A DNA stretch of 14,624 nucleotides. Source: JBBIQZ01 sp037442065 (GTDB lineage Bacteria; Patescibacteriota; CPR2_A; CG2-30-33-46). The position numbers and the translations under genes were made by a program. Shown here piece by piece: positions 1-7,310 of the stretch. The stretch spans positions 1 to 14,624 of the forward strand of contig JBBIQZ010000014.1 of the NCBI GenBank assembly GCA_037442065.1, written 5' to 3'. The notes beneath the pieces were generated by a model, which made no database searches, was not told where the DNA came from, and saw only the letters and a program-made list of their open reading frames with translations. Within the stretch, counting starts at the first letter, position 1. The number at the start of each line of letters is the position of its first letter.

Positions 1-215
1 GTCGGCGGTTTCTGTGGTGTCGGCGGTTTCTGTGGTGTCGGCGGTTTCTGTGGTGCCGGCGGTTTTGGCGGAGCTGGTTTCTTGGATGGCGCCTTTTCTA
101 TCTGCTTTCCGGCTTCTACAATTGGTACCGGCATTGTTTTTAAATTCACTAAAACCTGACCGGATATAAAGAAAATCACCGACACAAAAATTATCATCTG
201 AATTAATCTCTTCAT
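1..215 (-). CDS. Secreted or anchored Pro/Lys/Gln-repeat protein, partial (C-terminus outside window)
   Basis: The reading frame starts at an ATG at 215 and runs off the window without a stop, giving about 71 residues. An excellent Shine-Dalgarno sequence, AAAGGGGG (220-227), lies a few bases upstream. The N-terminus MKRLIQMIIFVSVIFFISG is a short basic start followed by a hydrophobic stretch, so it is a signal peptide or membrane anchor. From about residue 45 the protein turns into Pro/Lys/Ala/Gln-rich low complexity and ends, as far as visible, in repeats of P-Q-K-P-P-T encoded by an 18-bp tandem repeat. It follows the gene at 240-932 by 24 bp and is probably in the same transcript. No enzymatic domain is visible. 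A role as an extracellular spacer, wall-associated protein or cross-linking substrate is inferred from composition only. Confidence 0.75.
   Translation of the reverse strand, partial: MKRLIQMIIFVSVIFFISGQVLVNLKTMPVPIVEAGKQIEKAPSKKPAPPKPPAPQKPPTPQKPPTPQKPP
2..55. repeat. 18-bp tandem repeat, three identical units
   Basis: Three exact copies of an 18-bp unit (positions 2-19, 20-37, 38-55) are followed by diverged copies. The array continues to or beyond the window edge. On the minus strand each unit encodes P-Q-K-P-P-T. Confidence 0.95.
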
Positions 216-239
216 ATTTCCCCCTTTAAAAATTATCTA

Positions 240-932
240 TTAATCACTTTTATCTATTAGGGTTGCCTTAAAATTAGCACTCTCAAAATAAAGCCAGTAA
301 GGTATTTTTTGATCTAACGCCCAAGTTTGCGATTCTCCCTCATTTACTTTTACTTTTTTTATTTTAAATTTCTGGCCCTGGAATTTTCCTATATCAGGAG
401 TAAATTCTTTTTCTTCGCCTTGTTCAAAAAATCCTTTTTCAATGGAATATAAAGAATAATATGGTAAAAGACTGGGTACTTCTTCACCGGAATAATTGTA
501 CTCTGTGCCGGAAACGACTGCCGAAGCGCTTTTTATAGCGTAGGTATCCAAGTCGTAAACTATTATTGTTACATCGTTTTTAGTAACCTCGGAGGCCTCT
601 TCGGTATTTTCATAGCTGATCTTAACTACGGCTTCTTTGGGGTTTGATTTTACTTCGGTAACTTCAAAAATTATTTTTATTGGAGGGGTCCAGGTGGGTG
701 TAAATTTCCAAGGTGCATATTGTCTAAATTCTACTTTCCACCAAGAACCTTTCTTCCAACCTAGGGCGTTTTGCACTTCGCCATTATCAGAAATGTTCGC
801 TGGTGTTGCAACATCATCAACTTTAGTTTTAACCCCGTTTCCTTTCTTTTTATTTAGAGAAATTAATAAAATGGCAACAATTAAAACCAGCAAAGTGACA
901 AATATTAATTTTTTATGTTTCAAAATTTTCAT
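240..932 (-). CDS. Single-pass membrane protein of unknown function
   Basis: This 230-residue protein has a short basic N-terminus and one hydrophobic segment (about residues 8-26, FVTLLVLIVAILLISL), followed by KKK. The rest is polar and beta-rich-looking, so it is predicted to be anchored in the membrane with about 200 residues outside. I recognise no family. The soluble part contains several Trp/Tyr clusters (GWKKGSWWKVEF, PWKFTPTWTPP) and no cysteine. Its ATG overlaps the TGA of the transglutaminase-like gene upstream (ATGA, 929-932), and there is no clear Shine-Dalgarno sequence, so it is probably translated by coupling. The tight link suggests a partner of that enzyme, such as an anchor, chaperone or inhibitor. 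That is inference only. Confidence 0.85.
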   Translation of the reverse strand: MKILKHKKLIFVTLLVLIVAILLISLNKKKGNGVKTKVDDVATPANISDNGEVQNALGWKKGSWWKVEFRQYAPWKFTPTWTPPIKIIFEVTEVKSNPKEAVVKISYENTEEASEVTKNDVTIIVYDLDTYAIKSASAVVSGTEYNYSGEEVPSLLPYYSLYSIEKGFFEQGEEKEFTPDIGKFQGQKFKIKKVKVNEGESQTWALDQKIPYWLYFESANFKATLIDKSD

Positions 933-2662
933 CGGGTTATTGCTTTCACTTTTTCATAGGATAAAGCACTGTTATCTTGCTGAGCTCTACCTGTTGGCAG
1001 CCACAAAAAGTCGGGGTGCTCGTTTTGGCTTTCATCAAGCCAGCCGCTTTGGCTGCCGGAAATCCAATATTTATATGTTTTTGTATAATCATAATGTCCA
1101 TTGTCGCCTACATCGGAAAAATTACTAAACCAAACAGTAGTTGTGTAAATAGTTCGGCCGGACGAATCAGTAGTTTTATCAACGGCATATTTATAGGCTG
1201 GGAAGTTCCAAATGGCATCTCCTGGGTCTAGGTCAAAAATGATTGCTCTTTTTTCATCTCTTAAATATTTCTCAATAATTTGTTGGAACTCTTTGGGATA
1301 AATATCATTATAATCTTCACTGCCAATGCCGTCTCCGTACCTGTCTCCCCACATTTGTGCCAACGGATTATCGTAAGCTTCGATTAAGAGCCCTTTTTGG
1401 TCTGAAATTGTAAAAGTAACTCCGCCTAAATTTTTATCAGCTTTCGGTTCAAGTTCCAAAATTGAAGCTGCTGCCCAACCATGACAATGCCCCCACCAAG
1501 TAGCATTAGGATCGGTAGTTGCATGATGCTGAGCTTCCCATCCTTGAGTGTTTGGATTTACACCGGTTGTTGCCAAAATAAACCGATCATACTTATTTAA
1601 AGGTCCTCCTTGGTCATACAAAGTTGGCCCGAGTGATCCCAGGTAGGGCCACCACCATCCAGACCAAGGCACTTTTCCGCTGTCTACTACTTGGGAAGCA
1701 ACAATAATATCCACTAAATTCGAATAAGCCCATTCATGAGTTTCATCTCCTCCCCAAACCGCCGAAAAAGAAGCCGTACTGTCTGCTGGAAAAGAAAAGG
1801 AAAAATTTCCTGCTCCGTCAGTACTTGTTGTTTTAAATTCTGCCCAATCTTGTCCGTTCCATCTATCTAATATTATTTTAGCCCCGGCAATGGGATATTT
1901 AAGTTTTCCAGTTAAGTTGACCGAATCGCCCTTTTTAAAAGCCGAACCATTAGCAGTCAAAGTAATAGCCTCTCCGCCGCTGCCACCGTTGCCGCCGCTG
2001 CCACCGTTGCCGCTGCTGCCTAAAACATCTATAAATTTAAAACCGGAAAATGCCCAGTCATGGTCACTATCACCGGCCCATACAGCTGTGTAAAATGAAC
2101 TCTCTGGCGGTGTGGTGGTAAAAGAAAAACTAAAATCTTTCCCAGCTGGTTTATCTTCTAAAATTTCCCATTCTAAGCCGTTCCATCTTTCTAGAAAAAC
2201 TTCTGCTCCCGGATGCGGTGGTGAAATGCTCCCTTTAAATTCAACGCTTTCCCCGCCTTGAATCTGATCTTTATTTGCTTCTAAAGACACGGAAGAATTA
2301 CTTTCCGAAATCATTATAAAGACTGGTTCTGAAAATGAACCGCTATGATCTTCGTCTCCTGCCCAAGAAACAGCATAGAATGTATCTTCGGTCGGTTGGA
2401 CTTTAAAAGAAAATTTAGAATTTTCATCGGTTTTAGTGCTCTCTTGTATTTGCCATTCGTTTCCATCCCAAACTAATAAAAAAATATCGGCATTTTTATG
2501 TAAAGGTTCTAAACTTCCGTTTAAAGTGGTTTCTTCACCTTGCCTTAAAACCCCGTTTTTTACGGATAAAATTATTTTTGATTCTCCACTTTGTGCAAAA
2601 GCTGGGTATAAAGATAAATTTAAACAAATAATCAATGATAAAATTAAAATTTTCTTAAACAT
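929..2662 (-). CDS. Secreted Ig-like repeat protein with C-terminal transglutaminase-elicitor-like domain
   Basis: This is a 577-residue exported protein. Residues 1-23 are a classic signal peptide (cleavage likely after AFA). Three homologous Ig-like repeats follow, at roughly 30-118, 122-213 and 232-321. Each carries G-E/D-S-V, a RWNG-x-x-W-type segment and an AVWAGD-x-x-H-x-W-AFS-type segment. A Gly/Ser linker (about 215-230) sits before the third. Residues 330-577 form a separate domain starting VPWSGWWWPY. It contains WWGHCHGWAAAS with Cys393 and, later, GHYDYTKTYKYW with His523. This arrangement recalls the transglutaminase-elicitor (oomycete GP42-like) family, in which Cys and His are catalytic. 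The family assignment is from motif memory and was not searched. If correct, the protein would form Gln-Lys isopeptide bonds outside the cell. A cysteine-protease-like activity is the main alternative. The ATG at 2662 has no good Shine-Dalgarno sequence. Confidence 0.85.
   Translation of the reverse strand: MFKKILILSLIICLNLSLYPAFAQSGESKIILSVKNGVLRQGEETTLNGSLEPLHKNADIFLLVWDGNEWQIQESTKTDENSKFSFKVQPTEDTFYAVSWAGDEDHSGSFSEPVFIMISESNSSVSLEANKDQIQGGESVEFKGSISPPHPGAEVFLERWNGLEWEILEDKPAGKDFSFSFTTTPPESSFYTAVWAGDSDHDWAFSGFKFIDVLGSSGNGGSGGNGGSGGEAITLTANGSAFKKGDSVNLTGKLKYPIAGAKIILDRWNGQDWAEFKTTSTDGAGNFSFSFPADSTASFSAVWGGDETHEWAYSNLVDIIVASQVVDSGKVPWSGWWWPYLGSLGPTLYDQGGPLNKYDRFILATTGVNPNTQGWEAQHHATTDPNATWWGHCHGWAAASILELEPKADKNLGGVTFTISDQKGLLIEAYDNPLAQMWGDRYGDGIGSEDYNDIYPKEFQQIIEKYLRDEKRAIIFDLDPGDAIWNFPAYKYAVDKTTDSSGRTIYTTTVWFSNFSDVGDNGHYDYTKTYKYWISGSQSGWLDESQNEHPDFLWLPTGRAQQDNSALSYEKVKAITR
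1973..2020 (-). repeat. Gly/Ser linker tandem repeat
   Basis: This is a GC-rich imperfect tandem repeat inside the Ig/transglutaminase-like gene. It encodes GSSGNGGSGGNGGSGG, a flexible linker between the second and third Ig-like repeats. Confidence 0.85.
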
Positions 2663-2688
2663 TTTTTGGGCTTTTTTAAGAATTAATA

Positions 2689-2694
2689 ATTATA
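2689..2694 (-). promoter_or_regulatory. Possible -10 box of the Ig/transglutaminase-like gene
   Basis: A perfect TATAAT reads on the minus strand 26 bases before the ATG at 2662, just after the terminator hairpin at 2707-2739. No convincing -35 is visible because the upstream sequence is the hairpin itself. Confidence 0.35.
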
Positions 2695-2706
2695 AAAACA
2701 AAAGGA

Positions 2707-2739
2707 GGGAAAACCTTTTTTTGAAAAAAAGGTTTTCCC
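2707..2739 (-). terminator. Rho-independent terminator after the Pro-rich gene
   Basis: A near-perfect inverted repeat has arms 2707-2722 and 2724-2739 (core GGGAAAACC / GGTTTTCCC). It lies 30 bases after the TGA of the Pro-rich gene. On the minus strand it is followed by CTCCTTTTGTTTTT. It separates that gene from the Ig/transglutaminase-like gene. Confidence 0.8.
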
Positions 2740-2768
2740 TTAAAGGGTAGAATCTCTGTGAACCTAAT

Positions 2769-3979
2769 TCATTGTATCTGCACAGGTTTTTGTGTTGGAC
2801 TCTGTTTTGGTTCTTGTTTTGGTTCTTGTTGAACCGGTGCCTGTTGTGGTGGTGCCTGTTGTGTTGGTGATTGTTGTGTTGGTGATTGTTGCGTTGGTGA
2901 TTGCTTAGGCGCTTGTTNNNNNNNNNNNNNNNNNNNNNNNNNNNNNNNNNNNNNNNNNNNNNNNNNNNNNNNNNNNNNNNNNNNNNNNNNNNNNNNNNNN
3001 NNNNNNNNNNNNNNNNNGTTGGTGATTGTTGTGTTGGTGATTGTTGCGTTGGTGATTGCTTAGGCGCTTGTTTTGGTCCCTGCTGTATTGGCTTTTGACT
3101 AGGAACCTGCTTTGGAACTTGCTTAGGAACTTGCTTAGGAACTTGTTTTGGAACCTGCTTTGGAACTTGCTTAGGAACTTGTTTTGGAACCTGCTTTGGA
3201 ACTTGCGGCACAACTGGCGCAGGTACGTGCGGAACAACAATAGCGGCAGGTGGTGCGGCTTTACGCTGGATATTTCCACAGTCGTTTTTAACTTTGAACT
3301 CTTCTTCTCCGTTCACCATAATGCTAGTGGCTGGCTCGTTGTTAAAAACTACATGTTGGGTAGTTAGCTTACCTTCACCGGTCATTCCATCATTAAAAGA
3401 TGGTCCACTTAAAACCGTGGGCACAAACTGGGCTTTCTGAATATTGCTTGCCAATTTTCCCCAAAGCCTTTGACGGTTTAAAAGTTCCTGCTGACCATCA
3501 TCAGCCCAAGCAACCGGTTCAAAGAAACTTAAGAGGTAAGTAACTATGCCAACGTTTCTCTTTTTAGGCGTGGGACCATCTGAGTCTGCTTCTCTCTCGC
3601 CAAAAGCCTCCAGAAAATAAGCTAGAACTTTCGGATCATGCCTTGCCACTTTTAGAATGTGCGATTTGTTTCTCTTTTCTATAGCGGCTTTTTCTTCTGG
3701 GGTGGCGTTTGCTGGAGTATTCTCTAGTGGCTCATCTAGAATTTTCCCGCCGGGATGCTTTTGTGAGATTATTTCCCAACCTTCGTTGGCAAACTCCGAG
3801 TCGCTTTCTTTCTTCTTTTCCGATTGGGCCTTGGCTATATTGTCATAATCATTTTTGACATTAAGGCCTGAAAGCCAAGCGCCAAAAGCAACATTAAAAA
3901 CCAAAACCAGAACAAGAAAACTGATGATCCCTCTCTGTCGTTCAACAATCCTATCGATCAACTTATCAATTCTTACCAT
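2769..3979 (-). CDS. Membrane-anchored Pro/Lys/Gln-repeat protein, interrupted by scaffold gap
   Basis: The start is ATG 3979 (MVRIDKLIDR). The frame is open to an upstream GTG, but that GTG lies inside the strong Shine-Dalgarno sequence GAGAGGTGAT, so ATG is preferred. A hydrophobic segment at about residues 18-36 anchors the protein. Residues 40-240 are a polar domain I do not recognise, including SFFEPVAWADD and ending in VKNDCGNIQ. From about 243 the chain is Pro-rich: eight PKQV units (261-292), then QAPKQSPTQQSP-type repeats. The apparent frame after the gap is wrong because 100 N is a placeholder. The 55 bp on both sides of the gap are identical. Merging them leaves 1056 nt, which is 351 codons plus a TGA at 2769, all in frame and ending PTQKPVQIQ. 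The Lys/Gln-rich tail would suit the neighbouring transglutaminase-like enzyme as a substrate (inference). Confidence 0.8.
2863..2917. repeat. 55-bp direct repeat, copy left of the gap
   Basis: This is identical base for base to 3018-3072 on the other side of the N run. It encodes the QAPKQSPTQQSPTQQSP stretch. It is more likely an unmerged contig overlap than a true duplication. Confidence 0.95.
2918..3017. other. Assembly gap of exactly 100 N
   Basis: The round length indicates a scaffolding placeholder rather than a measured size. It falls inside the low-complexity repeat of the Pro-rich gene. Confidence 0.97.
3018..3072. repeat. 55-bp direct repeat, copy right of the gap
   Basis: This is the second copy of the 55 bp found at 2863-2917. 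Overlapping the two copies restores one continuous reading frame. Confidence 0.95.
3104..3199. repeat. 12-bp tandem repeat encoding eight PKQV units
   Basis: This is a direct run of 12-bp units with silent third-base variation, read on the minus strand as Pro-Lys-Gln-Val. The silent differences indicate that the amino-acid repeat is kept by selection rather than being a very recent slippage product. Confidence 0.9.
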
Positions 3980-3983
3980 TCTA

Positions 3984-3994
3984 ATCACCTCTCT
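3984..3994 (-). promoter_or_regulatory. Strong ribosome binding site of the Pro-rich gene
   Basis: AGAGAGGTGAT on the minus strand ends four bases before ATG 3979. It includes the GTG that an automatic caller would take as start, and so decides for the ATG. Confidence 0.8.
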
Positions 3995-4017
3995 TTACCA
4001 AGCAAGCAAAATCAAAT

Positions 4018-4046
4018 GCAAAAAACAGCACGAAGCTGTTTTTTGC
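4018..4046 (-). terminator. Terminator-like hairpin in the leader of the Pro-rich gene
   Basis: A perfect 12-bp inverted repeat, GCAAAAAACAGC (4018-4029) and its complement (4035-4046), has a 5-base loop that reads TTCGT on the minus strand. It is separate from the secA terminator at 4168-4197 and sits only 38 bases before the ATG of the Pro-rich gene. It could end read-through from secA, act as an attenuator, or end a short RNA. On the minus strand, ATCTCTT and GGGAGAT just upstream could form a second stem. Confidence 0.6.
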
Positions 4047-4167
4047 AATCTCCCCTGTGTTCTGTTGTAATCCAAGAGATAACCCCTTAGATTTTGAAAT
4101 TAAGGAACAAGAAGTTTACTTTGTTAATCTAGCCTAAAAAAAATATTTATTCATTAAATTTTTATCA
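4047..4167. other. Intergenic spacer between secA terminator and Pro-rich gene leader
   Basis: I see no ORF of note and no confident promoter in this spacer. The sequence is AT-rich at the secA end. A weak 7-bp stem (with two G-T pairs) near 4047-4080 could be part of a short leader RNA ending at the hairpin 4018-4046. Confidence 0.4.
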
Positions 4168-4197
4168 AAAAACTCGGTTGGTTATCACCGAGTTTTT
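4168..4197 (-). terminator. Rho-independent terminator of secA
   Basis: A perfect 11-bp stem, AAAAACTCGGT (4168-4178) paired with 4187-4197, has an 8-base loop. It lies 28 bases after the secA stop and runs into T-rich sequence on the minus strand. The A and T arms would let it work in both directions. Confidence 0.9.
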
Positions 4198-4225
4198 GTC
4201 AATAATTACAACCGCTGGGAAATTT

Positions 4226-6955
4226 TTATTTTCCGCAGCATTTTTTATATTTTTTGCCCGAACCGCACGGGCAAGGGTCGTTGCGGCCGACTTTTCCAAA
4301 AATGGTTTTTTTAGCAGGAACAGCTCCTTTTTGATTAAAATTCTGACTTTGCCCTTGAGTGATAGAAGTAGCCACACTATTAGCCGGTATTTTAGCTTCT
4401 GGATGGTTTTCGTGAACGGCTCCAGCCGTCGAAGCTTCTTGACGCATAATATTAACTTTAAAAATCGTATGAGCAAGGTCGCTTTCTATACCCGAAATTA
4501 GCCTTTGATATAAAGTAAAAGCCTCTTTTTTAAATTCAACTAAAGGATCACGCTGACCATAACCCCTTAAACCGATTCCTTCTTTTAAAGCATCAATGGC
4601 TTCTAGATGCTCTATCCACCAAGTATCAATGATCTTAAGATAAATTGCCTTTTCTAAAAATCTCATCTCATCGATACCTACTTCTTTTTCTTTCTTCTCG
4701 TATTCAGAAAGTATAATCTCCGAAACATCTTTAATTAATTTTTGCGAATCAGTTGTGAGCTTTGGTAATTTAGCACCTTGAGGAAGAATAGTTTTTAGGC
4801 TTTCTTCAATCTCTTTTAAGGCGTCTTTGTTGTGCCCTTCTTCTGAAACTGAAGCCTCTAGGTGAAAGGTTATCAAGGAAGCAATTTCTTTCCCTAAAAT
4901 TTCTAAGATTTCTTCTTTTAAATCCTTTGATTCTAAAATCTTTTTTCTTCTTCTATAAATTGCTTCACGATGTTTATTTATAACATCGTCATATTCTAAT
5001 AAATGTTTTCTGATATCAAAGTTATGACCTTCTACTTTTTTCTGGGCGCCTTCAATTGCTCGGCTTAACATTCCATGTTCTATGGGTTGATCATCCGGAA
5101 GACCTAACCTATCCATAATTAATTTAACCCTATCGGATCCAAAAATTCTCATTAAATCATCTTCTAAAGAAACAAAAAATCTGGAAATTCCCGGATCACC
5201 TTGACGGCCGCTGCGACCTCGAAGCTGGTTATCAATCCTTCTAGATTCGTGCCTTTCGGTCCCCAAAACTACCAAACCGCCAAGATCTTTTACTTTTTCT
5301 TGGTCCTTTTTTAGTGGCGGACTTCCGCCTAAAATTATATCAACGCCTCTACCGGCCATGTTCGTCGCTACGGTCACAGCCCCGGGTTTTCCGGCTTGAG
5401 AAATAATCTGCGCTTCCATCTCATGATTTTTAGCATTCAAGAGATTAAAAGGGATACCGTTTCGTTTTAGAAGATCTCCAAGTTTTTCGTTTTTCTCTAT
5501 TGAAACCGTTCCCACTAAAACCGGCTGGCCTTTTTTATGGAGTTTAATTATTTCTTCGGCCACTGCCTTAAATTTGGCTTCTTCTGTTTTGTAAATTAAA
5601 TCTTCAAGGTCTTCCCTAATCATCTGTTTATTTGTAGGAATCCCAACAACTTCCAGATTATAAATTCGGTGGAATTCTTCTGCTTCGGTGGCAGCAGTTC
5701 CAGTCATTCCGGCTAATTTTTCATACATTCTAAAATAATTTTGAAAAGTTATGGTGGCTAAAGTTTTACTTTCTTTTTTAATCTCCACATTTTCTTTCGC
5801 TTCAATTGCTTGGTGCAAACCTTCGGAATACCTTCGACCGAACATTAAGCGTCCGGTAAACTCATCAACAATAATAATTTCGCCATCTTTAACTACATAA
5901 TCTTTGTCTTTTTTAAACAAAACCTCGGCTTTTAGCGCTTGCTCTAAATGATGAACTAATTCAATGCCGCCCTCTTCGTAAATATTAGAAACGCCCAAAA
6001 GACGCTCCATTTTGGCAATTCCATTATCGGTTAAACTTACAGCCCGTAATTTTTCATCCACCCCGTAATCTTCTTCTTCTTTTAAATTTTTAACCAAGCG
6101 GGCAAATTTATAATAAAATTCAGTAGATTCCTCGGCCGGAGCTGAAATAATTAAAGGTGTTCGGGCTTCGTCAATTAAAATTGAGTCTACTTCGTCAACA
6201 ATGGCAAAATGATGCCCTCTTTGAGACATTTGGGAAACTTCCGAAACCATATTGTCGCGTAAATAATCAAAACCAAACTCGTTATTAGTTCCGTAGGTGA
6301 TATCGCATTCATAAGCCTCACGCCTTGAAACCGGACGCAAGTGTTTTAATTTAGAATCTAAAACATTTTCTGCCTCATAATTTTCATCAAATTTAAAAGA
6401 TTCATCATGAATTATCGCACCCACACTCAAACCTAAAAAATTATAAATTTCCCCCATCCAGCCAGTGTCACGGCGAGCCAGGTAATCATTTACGGTTACC
6501 ACATGAACACCGCGCCCGCTTAAAGCGTTTAAGAAAACCGGCAAAGTTGCTACCAAAGTTTTTCCTTCTCCGGTTTTCATTTCAGAAATTTTTCCTTCGT
6601 GTAAAACAATTCCGCCCAAAAGCTGAACATCAAAATGCCGCTGGTTAATGGTTCTTTTTGCAGCTTCGCGAACCAAGGCAAAGGCTTCGGGCAAAATTTC
6701 ATCTAAAATTTCTTGTTCTATTTTCCGGCGAGTTTCTTTTTGCTCTTTTTCATCTTCTAAATTTTCCCATTCCTTTTTTCTTTTTTCCAATTCCTTTTGG
6801 ACACTTTTTTTCAATTCGTCGATTTTGGCTTTAATTTTGGTTTGCGAGAACTTCTCAAAATCTTTTTCGAGATTATTTATAGCCTCAATTTTTGGCTGTA
6901 ATTTATTTAAGACCCGCTTATTCGGGTCGCCTAAAATTTTATCTAAAAAACTCAT
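4226..6955 (-). CDS. secA: Preprotein translocase ATPase SecA
   Basis: The 909 residues match the usual length of the family. SecA is the ATPase motor that drives unfolded preproteins through SecYEG. Visible motifs are Walker A MKTGEGKT (126-133), VDEVDSILIDEARTPLIIS (253-271, DEAD-box Walker B and following), YGTNNEFGFDYLRDNM (221-236), AGMTGTA, GRGVDIILGG and the helicase arginine motif RGRSGRQGDPG. The C-terminus is a SEC-C zinc motif with Cys895, Cys897, Cys906 and Cys907. Compared with E. coli there is a highly charged extra stretch at about 45-80 and another at about 187-208 before RREAYECD. It stands alone, with its own terminator downstream. There is no Shine-Dalgarno sequence at ATG 6955, but an extended -10 lies just upstream. 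It would export the signal-peptide proteins of this window. Confidence 0.98.
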   Translation of the reverse strand: MSFLDKILGDPNKRVLNKLQPKIEAINNLEKDFEKFSQTKIKAKIDELKKSVQKELEKRKKEWENLEDEKEQKETRRKIEQEILDEILPEAFALVREAAKRTINQRHFDVQLLGGIVLHEGKISEMKTGEGKTLVATLPVFLNALSGRGVHVVTVNDYLARRDTGWMGEIYNFLGLSVGAIIHDESFKFDENYEAENVLDSKLKHLRPVSRREAYECDITYGTNNEFGFDYLRDNMVSEVSQMSQRGHHFAIVDEVDSILIDEARTPLIISAPAEESTEFYYKFARLVKNLKEEEDYGVDEKLRAVSLTDNGIAKMERLLGVSNIYEEGGIELVHHLEQALKAEVLFKKDKDYVVKDGEIIIVDEFTGRLMFGRRYSEGLHQAIEAKENVEIKKESKTLATITFQNYFRMYEKLAGMTGTAATEAEEFHRIYNLEVVGIPTNKQMIREDLEDLIYKTEEAKFKAVAEEIIKLHKKGQPVLVGTVSIEKNEKLGDLLKRNGIPFNLLNAKNHEMEAQIISQAGKPGAVTVATNMAGRGVDIILGGSPPLKKDQEKVKDLGGLVVLGTERHESRRIDNQLRGRSGRQGDPGISRFFVSLEDDLMRIFGSDRVKLIMDRLGLPDDQPIEHGMLSRAIEGAQKKVEGHNFDIRKHLLEYDDVINKHREAIYRRRKKILESKDLKEEILEILGKEIASLITFHLEASVSEEGHNKDALKEIEESLKTILPQGAKLPKLTTDSQKLIKDVSEIILSEYEKKEKEVGIDEMRFLEKAIYLKIIDTWWIEHLEAIDALKEGIGLRGYGQRDPLVEFKKEAFTLYQRLISGIESDLAHTIFKVNIMRQEASTAGAVHENHPEAKIPANSVATSITQGQSQNFNQKGAVPAKKTIFGKVGRNDPCPCGSGKKYKKCCGK

Positions 6956-6963
6956 AGAGTTAA

Positions 6964-6972
6964 TTTTAACAG
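6964..6972 (-). promoter_or_regulatory. Extended -10 promoter of secA, leaderless-type position
   Basis: TGTTAAAAT (TG, one base, then TAAAAT) reads on the minus strand and ends 8 bases before the secA ATG. Transcription would start at or within a base or two of the start codon. No Shine-Dalgarno sequence and no good -35 are visible. Confidence 0.55.
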
Positions 6973-7036
6973 CTTTTTTAAATTTATAAAACCTGCGCTT
7001 TCCTTGGTGAACCAGAGAGACTTACATCCCAACAGT

Positions 7037-7113
7037 TGGTGGGTCGTCTGGGACTCGAACCCAGGACACCCTGCTTAAGAGGCAGGTGCTCTAACCAACT
7101 GAGCTAACGACCC
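7037..7113 (-). tRNA. tRNA-Lys (anticodon CUU)
   Basis: The minus strand folds into a full cloverleaf. The acceptor stem is GGGTCGT/ACGACCC with discriminator A and an encoded CCA. The D arm is GCTC...GAGC, the anticodon stem is CCTGC/GCAGG with loop CTCTTAA, and the T loop is TTCGAGT. The anticodon CUU reads AAG. Its first base follows directly on the CCA of the upstream tRNA-Arg. Confidence 0.97.
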
Positions 7114-7189
7114 TGGTGCGCCTGGCAGGATTCGAACCTGCGACTTACTGCTTAGAAGGCAGTCGCTCTATCCACTGAGCTACAGGCGC
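7114..7189 (-). tRNA. tRNA-Arg (anticodon UCU)
   Basis: The acceptor stem is GCGCCTG/CAGGCGC with discriminator A and an encoded CCA. The anticodon stem is ACTGC/GCAGT with loop CTTCTAA, so the anticodon UCU reads AGA. The T arm is GCAGGTTCGAATCCTGC. It abuts tRNA-Lys with zero spacing and must share its transcript. Confidence 0.97.
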
Positions 7190-7210
7190 ATCAATTTATC
7201 GAACACTAAA

Positions 7211-7239
7211 ATTATATCTCAATTAGAAAAGTATACCAA
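7211..7239 (-). promoter_or_regulatory. Sigma-70 type promoter of the tRNA-Arg/tRNA-Lys pair
   Basis: TTGGTA (7234-7239), a 17-base spacer and a perfect TATAAT (7211-7216) read on the minus strand. The start would be near 7204, about 15 bases before the tRNA-Arg 5' end. A second TATAAT at 7241-7246 has no good -35. Confidence 0.7.
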
Positions 7240-7265
7240 AATTATACCTAGATTTCCAGCCACAA

Positions 7266-7294
7266 AGAAAAAAGCCGTAAAAATATATACGGCT
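7266..7294 (-). terminator. Rho-independent terminator after the hypothetical gene pair
   Basis: The stem is AGCCGTA (7273-7279) paired with TACGGCT (7288-7294), with an 8-base AT loop. On the minus strand TTTTTTC follows. It lies shortly after the TAA at 7311, which supports transcription of that weak ORF. Confidence 0.75.
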
Positions 7295-7310
7295 AGTGAT
7301 GGTTTAAAAA

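Noticed and set aside
637..1231. Plus-strand ORFs in the exported-protein block
   Set aside because: They lie opposite well-supported minus-strand genes, lack ribosome sites and have no coherent domain. The same applies to the other plus-strand ORFs of the window.
2690..2917. C-terminus NKRLSNHQRNNHQ... read through the gap in the frame of the N-terminus
   Set aside because: It is an artefact of the arbitrary 100-N length. The other frame continues the PTQQ repeat and ends at TGA 2769.
3104..3199. CRISPR-like array
   Set aside because: The repeats are contiguous 12-bp coding units without spacers. No cas gene is present.
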